The notes under the pieces were generated by a model that saw only the letters and a list, made by a program, of their open reading frames with translations, did not search any database and had not been told where the DNA came from. Positions 1-5,090 of a stretch of 5,730 bases of DNA are shown here, piece by piece; position 1 is the stretch's first letter, and every line of letters begins with the position of its first letter. Both the position numbers and the translations under genes were made by a program. The DNA comes from JANLSE01 sp038214135 (lineage in GTDB: Bacteria > Chloroflexota > Chloroflexia > Chloroflexales > Roseiflexaceae): positions 1-5,730 of the forward strand of contig JBBQSD010000230.1 in assembly GCA_038214135.1 (NCBI GenBank), given 5' to 3'.

Positions 1-702
1 TCTGCCTGGAGCCTGATCTTTATTGGCGCGATGCCCATGATCGGCGCTGCTGGCACACTCTGGCTTGGTTGGTCGTGGTGGTATGCCCATTGGCGGCGCT
101 GGATGCACCTAGACAGCACGCCAGCCGAACGGCCTGAGCCACCCGAATCCACCCCTGATCTGTGGTTTGCAGCACGCCAGGCGTATAGCCGCGCCCAACG
201 CCTGATTGGCGTACTGCTGATTGGGAGCGCATTGGTGTTGGTTGTTGCGGTGAATGGCTACGAACAGGTTCGCAATACCATCCAGAGTGGTGATCTGTGG
301 GTTGAGCCAACTGCACCAAGCAGCGCTGCCCGTCTCACATTTGCAAACCCAACGCGTCGGCTGCTTGTTGAAAATACCTTTGGCACGGGCACAGCCTCAG
401 TCACGCTTGTCGCAGTATCGAATAGCGCACCAGTATCAGCTCCCACACTATTAACATTTCGCGATTCGCGGGTGAGCTATGAACACACCAGCTTAGACGT
501 TGCTGGCGTCCCGCCGGGGCAATATCAGCTCAACGCACAGCTTGAGAGCGGCCCTGGTGGGCGAATTAGTTATGCGCTGGTGGAAAGCGGCGGCGTGTGG
601 AGCATTATCCTTGCAGTATTGATTGGTCTGAGTGGCAGCGCTGTGCTTGCGTTTGTTGTATTGCTGCTGAGTACGCTTATTCAGCAGCCGAGTGCTTCGT
701 AG
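1..702 (+). CDS. Membrane protein of unknown function, 5'-truncated by the window edge
   Basis: The reading frame is open from the first base, so the true start probably lies upstream; the first in-frame ATG (31) falls inside a hydrophobic segment. About 233 residues are visible. They show a hydrophobic Trp-rich segment at the left edge, a Pro/Glu-rich polar stretch, a clear membrane helix (about bases 195-265), a polar Ser/Thr/Val-rich domain of about 100 residues with a beta-rich look, and a final membrane helix (about bases 595-675) followed by a short polar tail. The inferred topology is at least three membrane segments with one extracytoplasmic domain of the kind used for binding or sensing. 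I recognise no catalytic motif or family and assign no function. The gene ends with TAG at 700-702, and the next gene appears to have its own promoter. Confidence 0.8.
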   Translation, partial: SAWSLIFIGAMPMIGAAGTLWLGWSWWYAHWRRWMHLDSTPAERPEPPESTPDLWFAARQAYSRAQRLIGVLLIGSALVLVVAVNGYEQVRNTIQSGDLWVEPTAPSSAARLTFANPTRRLLVENTFGTGTASVTLVAVSNSAPVSAPTLLTFRDSRVSYEHTSLDVAGVPPGQYQLNAQLESGPGGRISYALVESGGVWSIILAVLIGLSGSAVLAFVVLLLSTLIQQPSAS

Positions 703-719
703 GAACTCATACATTCATC

Positions 720-737
720 CGCAGATGACGCAGATTA
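720..737. repeat. Two tandem 9-base units (CGCAGATKA)
   Basis: CGCAGATGA at 720-728 is followed directly by CGCAGATTA at 729-737, differing at one position. Similar CGCAGATTA tandem units occur as dispersed intergenic debris in many bacterial genomes (from memory, not searched). Two units are too few to claim more than a remnant. Confidence 0.4.
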
Positions 738-765
738 TCGGCACCCGAATCAGCCCTGAGACCTA

Positions 766-794
766 TTGTGAACCTTTGAGAACCGTTCTATACT
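766..794 (+). promoter_or_regulatory. Predicted sigma70-type promoter of the AAA ATPase gene
   Basis: A -35 box TTGTGA (766-771, 4 of 6 consensus bases) and a -10 box TATACT (789-794, 5 of 6) are separated by exactly 17 bases. Transcription would start near base 801. This places the in-frame TTG at 796 upstream of the transcript and supports the ATG at 838 as the start of the next gene. The spacer holds an 11-base dyad, AGAAC-C-GTTCT (779-789), that touches the -10 box, and a GAACC direct repeat (770 and 780) with 10-base spacing. Both could bind a regulator, but this is unproven. Confidence 0.55.
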
Positions 795-814
795 CTTGGC
801 AGTTGCAGGAGCAT

Positions 815-841
815 ATGAAGCACGCTCAAGGAGCGCAATGA
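815..841 (+). promoter_or_regulatory. Possible 8-codon leader ORF overlapping the AAA gene start
   Basis: ATG at 815 opens a frame reading MKHAQGAQ that stops at TGA 839-841. That stop overlaps the ATG at 838-840 in an ATGA arrangement, a classic layout for translational coupling. An AGGAG motif (807-811) lies only 3 bases before the ATG, which is short for efficient initiation. The peptide has no recognisable regulatory composition, so this may be chance. Confidence 0.22.
828..833 (+). promoter_or_regulatory. Ribosome binding site deciding the AAA gene start
   Basis: AAGGAG lies 4 bases before ATG 838, slightly close, and 13 bases before the next in-frame ATG at 847, which is too far. It therefore favours 838. 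The in-frame TTG at 796 has no comparable site. Confidence 0.55.
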
Positions 842-2088
842 ACAGCATGAATCGCATCACTAATGGCCATTCGGTGCTTGGCGTTCCAGGGCGCAGCCTG
901 ATCAGTGAGGCGCTCGGGTTGCCAGCGGCATCAATCGCGTATCGGGTTGGCGAACTGTTGGCGGCCTGCTACCCGCAGCGGGCAATCATCGCCAGTGACG
1001 ATTATGATTTTAATGTTGAGGCCTTTGCCGAGGCGGGCCATTGTGTACTGGCAACCAGCGATACCATGCATGCCGAGGTGCAGTCGAACTGGATCGCCGA
1101 TCAGAAATACATTCTGCATACGATCAAACAGGCCTGGCTATCAATCGAGTGGCAGGGTACCAAACTTGATGTGCTACGGATGAGCTGGCCCTCATCGTGT
1201 GGAGATATCACCTATCGCTGGCTGATTGCCGAGACGCAGGCACAGTCCGAGGCATTCTTCAGTGCCGTTGGCACCTACAATAGCGATGTCGGTGAGACCA
1301 TTATGGTCTTTCAGGATGGCTATTGGCAGAAGAATCGTGAGCTATATACAGCAATCAAGCGCTCGACCTTCGAGAACCTGGTGTTGGGTGGCACACTCAA
1401 GCAGGATCTGTATAACGATCTGGCGGCATTCTTCAAGGCCAAAGATATCTATGCACAGGCCAATATTCCCTGGAAGCGTGGCATTGTGCTGATTGGCCCG
1501 CCAGGCAATGGCAAAACCCACGCCGTCAAAGCGCTGATCAACGCACTCGGCCAGGATTGCCTGTATGTGAAGAGCTTCTCCGCAGAGAATACCGATGATC
1601 ACCGCAACATCCGTGCCGTCTTTGAACAGGCCCGTGAGACAGCGCCGTGTATGCTGGTGATGGAGGATCTGGACTCGCTGATTACCGATCACAACCGCTC
1701 ATTCTTCCTCAACGAACTCGATGGTTTTGCCGCCAATGAGGGCGTGGTGACGATTGCTAGCACTAATCACCCAGAGCGGCTCGATCCGGCGATTATGGCA
1801 CGGCCAAGCCGCTTCGACCGCAAATATCACTTTGGGCTACCCAGCACGAATGAGCGGCGCACATACCTGGAGCTGTGGGGCAGCACACTCGATCCAGCCA
1901 TGCAGCCCGCTGTACCAACGATTGATCAATTGGTAGCAGCGACCGATGGGTTCAGCTTTGCCTACCTGAAGGAATTGCTCGTCTCATCAACAATTCGCTG
2001 GGTTGAATGCCAGGAAGCTGGTGCCATGGATCGGATTATGCCAGTGCAATTGGCCGAACTATGGATGCAGATGGAGAGCCAGGGGTAG
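838..2088 (+). CDS. Soluble AAA family ATPase with a BCS1-like core
   Basis: A 416-residue cytosolic protein of the classical AAA clade. Residues 1 to about 190 form an N-terminal domain I do not recognise. It is followed by a lead-in (about 185-219, including the FENLVL and RGIVLIG segments) resembling the one that precedes the P-loop in BCS1-type proteins. The AAA module is complete: Walker A GPPGNGKT (220-227, K226), Walker B MLVMEDLD (272-279), sensor-1 N310 in STNHPERLDPA, and both arginine-finger positions in RPSRFDR (R322 and R325), where the usual RPGRFDR glycine is serine. A small helical domain with DGFSFAYL (370-377) follows. Walker B reads E-D rather than D-E, a swap also found in BCS1 proteins. 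BCS1 itself is a mitochondrial membrane translocase, but no membrane helix is visible here, so a soluble remodelling or chaperone ATPase is the inference. Substrate and pathway are unknown. ATG 838 was chosen over TTG 796 from the promoter and ribosome binding site. The gene appears to be transcribed alone. Confidence 0.92.
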   Translation: MNSMNRITNGHSVLGVPGRSLISEALGLPAASIAYRVGELLAACYPQRAIIASDDYDFNVEAFAEAGHCVLATSDTMHAEVQSNWIADQKYILHTIKQAWLSIEWQGTKLDVLRMSWPSSCGDITYRWLIAETQAQSEAFFSAVGTYNSDVGETIMVFQDGYWQKNRELYTAIKRSTFENLVLGGTLKQDLYNDLAAFFKAKDIYAQANIPWKRGIVLIGPPGNGKTHAVKALINALGQDCLYVKSFSAENTDDHRNIRAVFEQARETAPCMLVMEDLDSLITDHNRSFFLNELDGFAANEGVVTIASTNHPERLDPAIMARPSRFDRKYHFGLPSTNERRTYLELWGSTLDPAMQPAVPTIDQLVAATDGFSFAYLKELLVSSTIRWVECQEAGAMDRIMPVQLAELWMQMESQG

Positions 2089-2108
2089 GGGCGGTTCGCG
2101 AACCGCCC
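2089..2108. repeat. Perfect 20-base palindrome directly after the AAA stop codon
   Basis: GGGCGGTTCG is followed at once by its exact reverse complement, starting the base after the TAG stop (2086-2088). In RNA it gives a strong GC-rich hairpin at the 3' end of the AAA transcript that could slow RNA decay or help termination. No real T-run follows (only TAATTTG), so I do not call it an intrinsic terminator. Palindromes with a TTCGCGAA core next to stop codons are, from memory, a dispersed repeat type in Chloroflexota. The -35 box of the next promoter starts 7 bases downstream. Confidence 0.7.
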
Positions 2109-2115
2109 TGGTAAT

Positions 2116-2144
2116 TTGTCAACACACCCCGACAATGCTAGAAT
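2116..2144 (+). promoter_or_regulatory. Predicted extended -10 promoter of the ABC-F gene
   Basis: -35 box TTGTCA (2116-2121, 5 of 6), a 17-base spacer and -10 box TAGAAT (2139-2144, 5 of 6). A TGn extension (2136-2138) sits directly before the -10 box. This is the best promoter in the window. The predicted transcription start near 2151 gives a leader of about 77 bases before ATG 2228. Confidence 0.7.
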
Positions 2145-2148
2145 AGCA

Positions 2149-2165
2149 GCATCTAGTTCAGATGC
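2149..2165 (+). promoter_or_regulatory. Small hairpin at the 5' end of the ABC-F leader
   Basis: GCATCT (2149-2154) and AGATGC (2160-2165) are exact reverse complements around a 5-base loop, located at the predicted transcription start. If transcribed, it would hide the in-frame ATG at 2162, which also lacks a ribosome binding site. As DNA it could instead be an operator at +1. Confidence 0.4.
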
Positions 2166-2170
2166 CGGGA

Positions 2171-2212
2171 ACGCCCGCCTGTGCGTTGGTACGCCGAGTG
2201 GGTGTTTTTATT
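2171..2212 (+). terminator. Terminator-like hairpin with T-run in the ABC-F leader (candidate attenuator)
   Basis: Bases 2171-2178 (ACGCCCGC) pair with 2198-2205 (GTGGGTGT) over 8 positions including two G-U wobbles. Inside them GCGT (2183-2186) pairs with ACGC (2191-2194) around the loop TGGT. The stem runs straight into TTTTTATT (2205-2212), and the ribosome binding site follows at 2214. This is the form of an intrinsic terminator placed before the coding region. A competing hairpin, CGGG (2166-2169) with CCCG (2174-2177), would use part of the 5' arm and could act as an antiterminator. ABC-F genes of the antibiotic-resistance type are often controlled by such leaders; that this gene is so controlled is inference. 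Confidence 0.45.
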
Positions 2213-2213
2213 G

Positions 2214-2219
2214 GGTGGA
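2214..2219 (+). promoter_or_regulatory. Ribosome binding site deciding the ABC-F start
   Basis: GGTGGA, a one-base variant of GGAGGA, lies 8 bases before ATG 2228. ATG 2162, in the same frame, has no such site, so 2228 is preferred. Confidence 0.6.
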
Positions 2220-2227
2220 ATTGCGCC

Positions 2228-4135
2228 ATGGCTGCCACAATCCTCACGCTCGAAGCCGTAACGAAGCAATATGATGAGCGCCCGCTGCTTCAGGAAGTTG
2301 CGCTTGGTATTGCAGCCGGCGAGCGAGTTGGTGTCGTTGGCTTCAATGGTAGTGGCAAGACGACGCTGCTGCGGATTGTTGCTGGCATCGAACAACCAGA
2401 TGCTGGCCGCGTCAGCATGACCCGTGGCCTGCGCGTGGCCTATCTTCCGCAGAACCCGGCGCTCAACCCCGATCTCACCGTGCTTACGCAGCTATTCCAC
2501 GACGATACCCCGACCCTGCGGCTCGTCCGCGCCTACGAGGATGTCGCCGATGCCCTTGCTCACACCCCCGATGATGTGCTGCTTCAGGCGAAACTCAGCG
2601 GCCTGGTTGAGCAGATGGATGCGACAGGCGCATGGACGGTCGAGCAGGAAGCGCGCACAATTCTGACAAAGCTGGGCATTACCGATCTGCACGCCCGGGT
2701 TGGCGATCTCTCGGGTGGTCAACGCAAACGGGTGGCAATGGCAACGGCGCTGATCAATCCGACCGACCTGCTTATTCTTGATGAGCCGACCAACCATATT
2801 GATACAGATACGATTGCCTGGATGGAAGAATTTCTGATCCGTTCGACCGCTGCGCTGCTGCTCGTGACCCATGATCGCTATTTTCTTGATCGGGTGTGCC
2901 AGCGCATCATTGAGGTCGATACCAGCAAACTCTATTCCTACCCTGGTTCATATGGCCGTTTTGTTGAACTCAAGGCTGAACGACTCAGCCAGCTTGCTTC
3001 CGATGAAGCCCGCCGCCAGACAATCCTGAAAAAAGAGATGCTCTGGTTGCGCCGTGGTGCCCGTGCGCGCACGACCAAACAACACGCCCGGATCGACAGA
3101 ATCGAGGCGATGCAGGCCGATGCGCCAGAAACGCAGCGTGGGCCGATTGAGATTGGTTCGGTTGCACGGCGGCTTGGCAAGAAGGTGATCGAGCTGCGTG
3201 GTGTCAGCAAACGCTATGGCGAACGGCAGCTCGTACACAATTTCGATCTGAGTATCGGCGCTGGTGATCGGGTCGGGGTTATTGGGCCGAATGGCAGCGG
3301 CAAGACGACACTGCTCAATATGATTGCCGGGCGGATTCGGCCCGATTCGGGTATCGTTGAAATTGGCGAGACTGTGCATCTGACCTATTATGATCAGGAG
3401 AGTGGCGGGCTGGACGAGACCCTGCGGGTGATTGATTATGTCAAAGCGGGTGCCGAAGTCATTCAAACCGCTGAGGATAAGCTACTGACGGCATCGCAGA
3501 TGCTGGAGCGCTTTCTGTTTCGAGCATCTGCCCACTACAGCCTGATTGCCACCCTTTCCGGTGGAGAACGGCGGCGGCTGTACCTACTACGCAAGCTGAT
3601 CGATGCGCCAAATGTGCTGCTGCTTGATGAGCCGACCAACGACCTTGATATTCAGACGCTCACGGTGCTAGAAGATTACCTCGATACCTTCGCCGGAACG
3701 GTGATTGTCGTCTCGCACGACCGCTATTTCCTGGATCGGACGGTTGAGCGAACCCTGGCCTTTGAGAATGGTGCAATTATTGAATACCCTGGTGGCTATA
3801 GCGCCTATGCCGATGCGGTTGCGCGCCGTGAAGCAATTGCCGCAGAACAGGCCGTTCGATCAAAACCAAAGCCTGTTGCAACGCCCACACCAGTGGCTCG
3901 CCAGCGCAAACTGAGTTTTGCCGAAGCGCGCGAGTTGCGTGAACTCGAGGGCAAGATCACCGAGCTTGAAGCCGAGCAAGCCAGCCTGGGAACACAGATC
4001 AACACGGCCGGCGGCGATTATCAGATTATCCAGCAGCTCAGCGCCAGATTAGAACAGGTAACAGTGACGCTTGAGGTGACATTCGAGCGCTGGGCGATGC
4101 TGGCCGAAATTGCCGAGGGCGGGAAGAGCAGCTAA
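2228..4135 (+). CDS. uup: ABC-F family ATPase, Uup type
   Basis: A 635-residue soluble protein with two ABC domains and no membrane segment, as expected for ABC-F proteins, which act on ribosomes or nucleic acid rather than in transport. Domain 1 has Walker A GFNGSGKT (38-45), signature LSGGQ (161-165), Walker B LLILDEPTN with catalytic E186, and switch H215. Domain 2 has GPNGSGKT (353-360), LSGGE (443-447), LLLDEPTN with E468, and H497, so both sites look active. The interdomain linker (about 225-310) carries the WLRRGARARTTKQHARI pattern typical of Uup. After a Pro-rich linker, residues about 560-635 (starting RKLSFAEARELRELE) form the C-terminal coiled coil that distinguishes Uup from other ABC-F groups and binds DNA in studied homologues. 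Known Uup roles are suppression of transposon precise excision and ribosome-related functions; the role here is inferred by family. ATG 2228 puts the ABC domain at the N-terminus as is usual, whereas ATG 2162 would add 22 unlikely residues. It has its own promoter and a structured leader. Confidence 0.93.
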   Translation: MAATILTLEAVTKQYDERPLLQEVALGIAAGERVGVVGFNGSGKTTLLRIVAGIEQPDAGRVSMTRGLRVAYLPQNPALNPDLTVLTQLFHDDTPTLRLVRAYEDVADALAHTPDDVLLQAKLSGLVEQMDATGAWTVEQEARTILTKLGITDLHARVGDLSGGQRKRVAMATALINPTDLLILDEPTNHIDTDTIAWMEEFLIRSTAALLLVTHDRYFLDRVCQRIIEVDTSKLYSYPGSYGRFVELKAERLSQLASDEARRQTILKKEMLWLRRGARARTTKQHARIDRIEAMQADAPETQRGPIEIGSVARRLGKKVIELRGVSKRYGERQLVHNFDLSIGAGDRVGVIGPNGSGKTTLLNMIAGRIRPDSGIVEIGETVHLTYYDQESGGLDETLRVIDYVKAGAEVIQTAEDKLLTASQMLERFLFRASAHYSLIATLSGGERRRLYLLRKLIDAPNVLLLDEPTNDLDIQTLTVLEDYLDTFAGTVIVVSHDRYFLDRTVERTLAFENGAIIEYPGGYSAYADAVARREAIAAEQAVRSKPKPVATPTPVARQRKLSFAEARELRELEGKITELEAEQASLGTQINTAGGDYQIIQQLSARLEQVTVTLEVTFERWAMLAEIAEGGKSS

Positions 4136-4166
4136 AATAGCCAGCAGCTATCAGCAGTACTGGTGC

Positions 4167-4203
4167 TTTGGACTGCGGTAGCCAGGTATCCACACGTAAG
4201 TGG
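4167..4203. repeat. Decayed copy of the palindromic intergenic element
   Basis: Bases 4169-4184 match 4220-4235 of the intact copy at 15 of 16 positions, offset by 51 bases. Beyond that the similarity continues but falls away, and the palindromic arms are mostly lost; only TCCAC (4189-4193) with GTGGA (4200-4204) still pairs. It reads as an older tandem copy of the element at 4220-4269. Confidence 0.6.
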
Positions 4204-4219
4204 AACAGTATGGAACCTA

Positions 4220-4269
4220 TGGACTGCGGCAGCCATGCTGCCGCGCGCAAGCATGGCTTGCGCACTCCA
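4220..4269. repeat. Palindromic element with two adjacent perfect hairpins and a closing stem
   Basis: Arm 1 is GCGGCAGC-CAT-GCTGCCGC (4226-4244). Arm 2 is GCGCAAGC-ATG-GCTTGCGC (4245-4263) and starts on the very next base. Both are perfect 8-base-pair stems with 3-base loops. TGGA (4220-4223) pairs with TCCA (4266-4269), plus T4225-A4264, closing a three-way-junction fold. It lies between the ABC-F stop and the SCO1 start and resembles REP-like or small non-autonomous repeats. It could act as a transcript end or RNA-stability element; no T-run follows. Confidence 0.7.
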
Positions 4270-4296
4270 AAAGCTCGACAAAGCCTCCAAAACTAT

Positions 4297-4302
4297 AAGG
4301 AA
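4297..4302 (+). promoter_or_regulatory. Ribosome binding site deciding the SCO1 start
   Basis: AAGGAA lies 6 bases before ATG 4309. The frame is open upstream to 4168, but that part is repeat-derived sequence, so 4309 is the start. Confidence 0.7.
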
Positions 4303-4308
4303 TCTTGT

Positions 4309-4911
4309 ATGTTCAGAATAACCCTGCCGAAGGTTCGTATCCTCTTGTTGGCACTAACAACGCTGCTGGCTTTGTCCAGTTGCGGTACACACGAGTTCCG
4401 TGGGCAATTGCTCGACGCGCCAACGGCTGCGACTGATTTTACGATCATCGACCAGAACGGCCAGCCATTCCAACTGAGCGCCCAGCGGGGCAAGTTGGTA
4501 GCGCTGTTCTTTGGCTTTACGCATTGCCCCGATGTCTGCCCAACGACTCTGTCCGATATGAAGGCTATTCGCCAGCGGCTTGGTAGCGATGCCGAGAAAC
4601 TCCAGGTTGTCTTCATCTCGATTGATCCAGAACGTGATACGCCAGAACTCGTGAATCGGTATGCCAAAGCCTTCGATCCAAGCTTCATTGGGCTGAGCGC
4701 CCCACAAGCAACCCTGGAGCCGCTCTATCAGGCCTATGGTGTGACAGCCATCAAGCGCGAATTGCCCAATTCGGCGTTGGGCTACACAATGGATCACTCA
4801 ACCTATATCTATATTATTGATACTGCTGGAAAATATCGAATGATCTTTCCCTTCGATATGCCAATCGATGATATCACCAGTGATCTGAGTTATCTAATCA
4901 AAAATGGCTGA
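4309..4911 (+). CDS. SCO1/SenC/PrrC family copper-binding lipoprotein
   Basis: A 200-residue protein. Residues 1-25 form a lipoprotein signal peptide: a basic start (R3, K8, R10), a Leu/Ala-rich core and a lipobox ending LSSC, with C25 as the lipidated cysteine. The protein should therefore be anchored on the outer face of the cytoplasmic membrane. The rest is a thioredoxin-like SCO domain with the copper-site motif HCPDVCPTT (C73 and C77) and the distal H163 in MDHSTYIYIID, so all three copper ligands of the family are present. FISIDPERDTPE is also typical. SCO proteins deliver copper to, or reduce, the CuA site of cytochrome c oxidase. No oxidase genes are visible here, so the partner is inferred. 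Length is normal for the family. I see no convincing promoter between it and the ABC-F gene 173 bases upstream. It converges on the dehydratase gene. Confidence 0.93.
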   Translation: MFRITLPKVRILLLALTTLLALSSCGTHEFRGQLLDAPTAATDFTIIDQNGQPFQLSAQRGKLVALFFGFTHCPDVCPTTLSDMKAIRQRLGSDAEKLQVVFISIDPERDTPELVNRYAKAFDPSFIGLSAPQATLEPLYQAYGVTAIKRELPNSALGYTMDHSTYIYIIDTAGKYRMIFPFDMPIDDITSDLSYLIKNG

Positions 4912-4924
4912 TTACTCAGCAAAC
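4910..4924. repeat. Left copy of a 15-base direct repeat at the SCO1 stop
   Basis: GATTACTCAGCAAAC begins inside the SCO1 stop codon (TGA 4909-4911) and is identical to 5076-5090. Weaker similarity continues to 4937 (24 of 29 aligned positions overall against 5076-5104). Read on the minus strand, it resembles a vestigial copy of the last codons and stop of the dehydratase gene. Confidence 0.85.
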
Positions 4925-4944
4925 TAGGTGGAACTGGCTTCCTT

Positions 4945-5075
4945 CCCTCATCCCCTGCCGCGCCGGGGTACCCTTTGGGTCTGGCACCCGCCCACGTTGG
5001 GGAGAAGGGGTTTGCGTCATTGTGCTGCGCTGTGGTGCCCCTCTCCCTGGAATGGGAGAGGGGTTGGGGTGAGGG
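4945..5075. repeat. GC-rich inverted-repeat element between convergent genes
   Basis: The ends CCCTCATCCC (4945-4954) and GGGGTGAGGG (5066-5075) are inverted copies at 9 of 10 positions. Near the right end CCCCTCTCCC (5038-5047) and GGGAGAGGGG (5054-5063) form a perfect 10-base-pair stem with a 6-base loop. The element has no coding content. Repeats of the CCCTCACCCC/CCCCTCTCCC kind are dispersed in many bacterial genomes (from memory). The hairpin may serve as a two-way transcript end for the convergent genes, although it lacks a T-run. Confidence 0.7.
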
Positions 5076-5090
5076 GATTACTCAGCAAAC
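5076..5090. repeat. Right copy of the 15-base direct repeat at the dehydratase stop
   Basis: Identical to 4910-4924. This copy is functional sequence: on the minus strand it encodes the final Phe-Ala-Glu and the TAA stop (complement of 5078-5080) of the dehydratase gene. Confidence 0.85.

Noticed and set aside
779..789. LexA/SOS box in the AAA promoter
   Set aside because: The half-sites GAAC and GTTC are separated by one base, whereas the known Gram-positive-type SOS box has four.
796..837. TTG at 796 as the AAA ATPase start
   Set aside because: It lies directly after the predicted -10 box and before the predicted transcription start, and has no ribosome binding site. ATG 838 has AAGGAG in front of it.
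2162..2227. ATG 2162 as the ABC-F start
   Set aside because: It would add 22 residues before the ABC domain, has no ribosome binding site, sits in a hairpin only about 11 bases from the predicted transcript start, and would be translated through the terminator-like structure.
2948..3466. Minus-strand frame of 172 codons inside the ABC-F gene
   Set aside because: It is antisense to conserved ABC-F sequence and shows no recognisable protein features; it reflects codon composition of the sense gene.
4167..4271. CRISPR array or tandem repeat array
   Set aside because: There are only two unequal copies, internally palindromic and with no unique spacers of regular length, and no cas genes nearby.
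4294..4299. TATAAG as a -10 box for the SCO1 gene
   Set aside because: It overlaps the ribosome binding site, leaving almost no leader, and no -35 box lies at a suitable distance.
4168..4308. N-terminal extension of the SCO1 frame to 4168
   Set aside because: The extension consists of the palindromic repeat (a twice-repeated MDCGS translation). It would also bury the clear lipoprotein signal peptide that begins at 4309.
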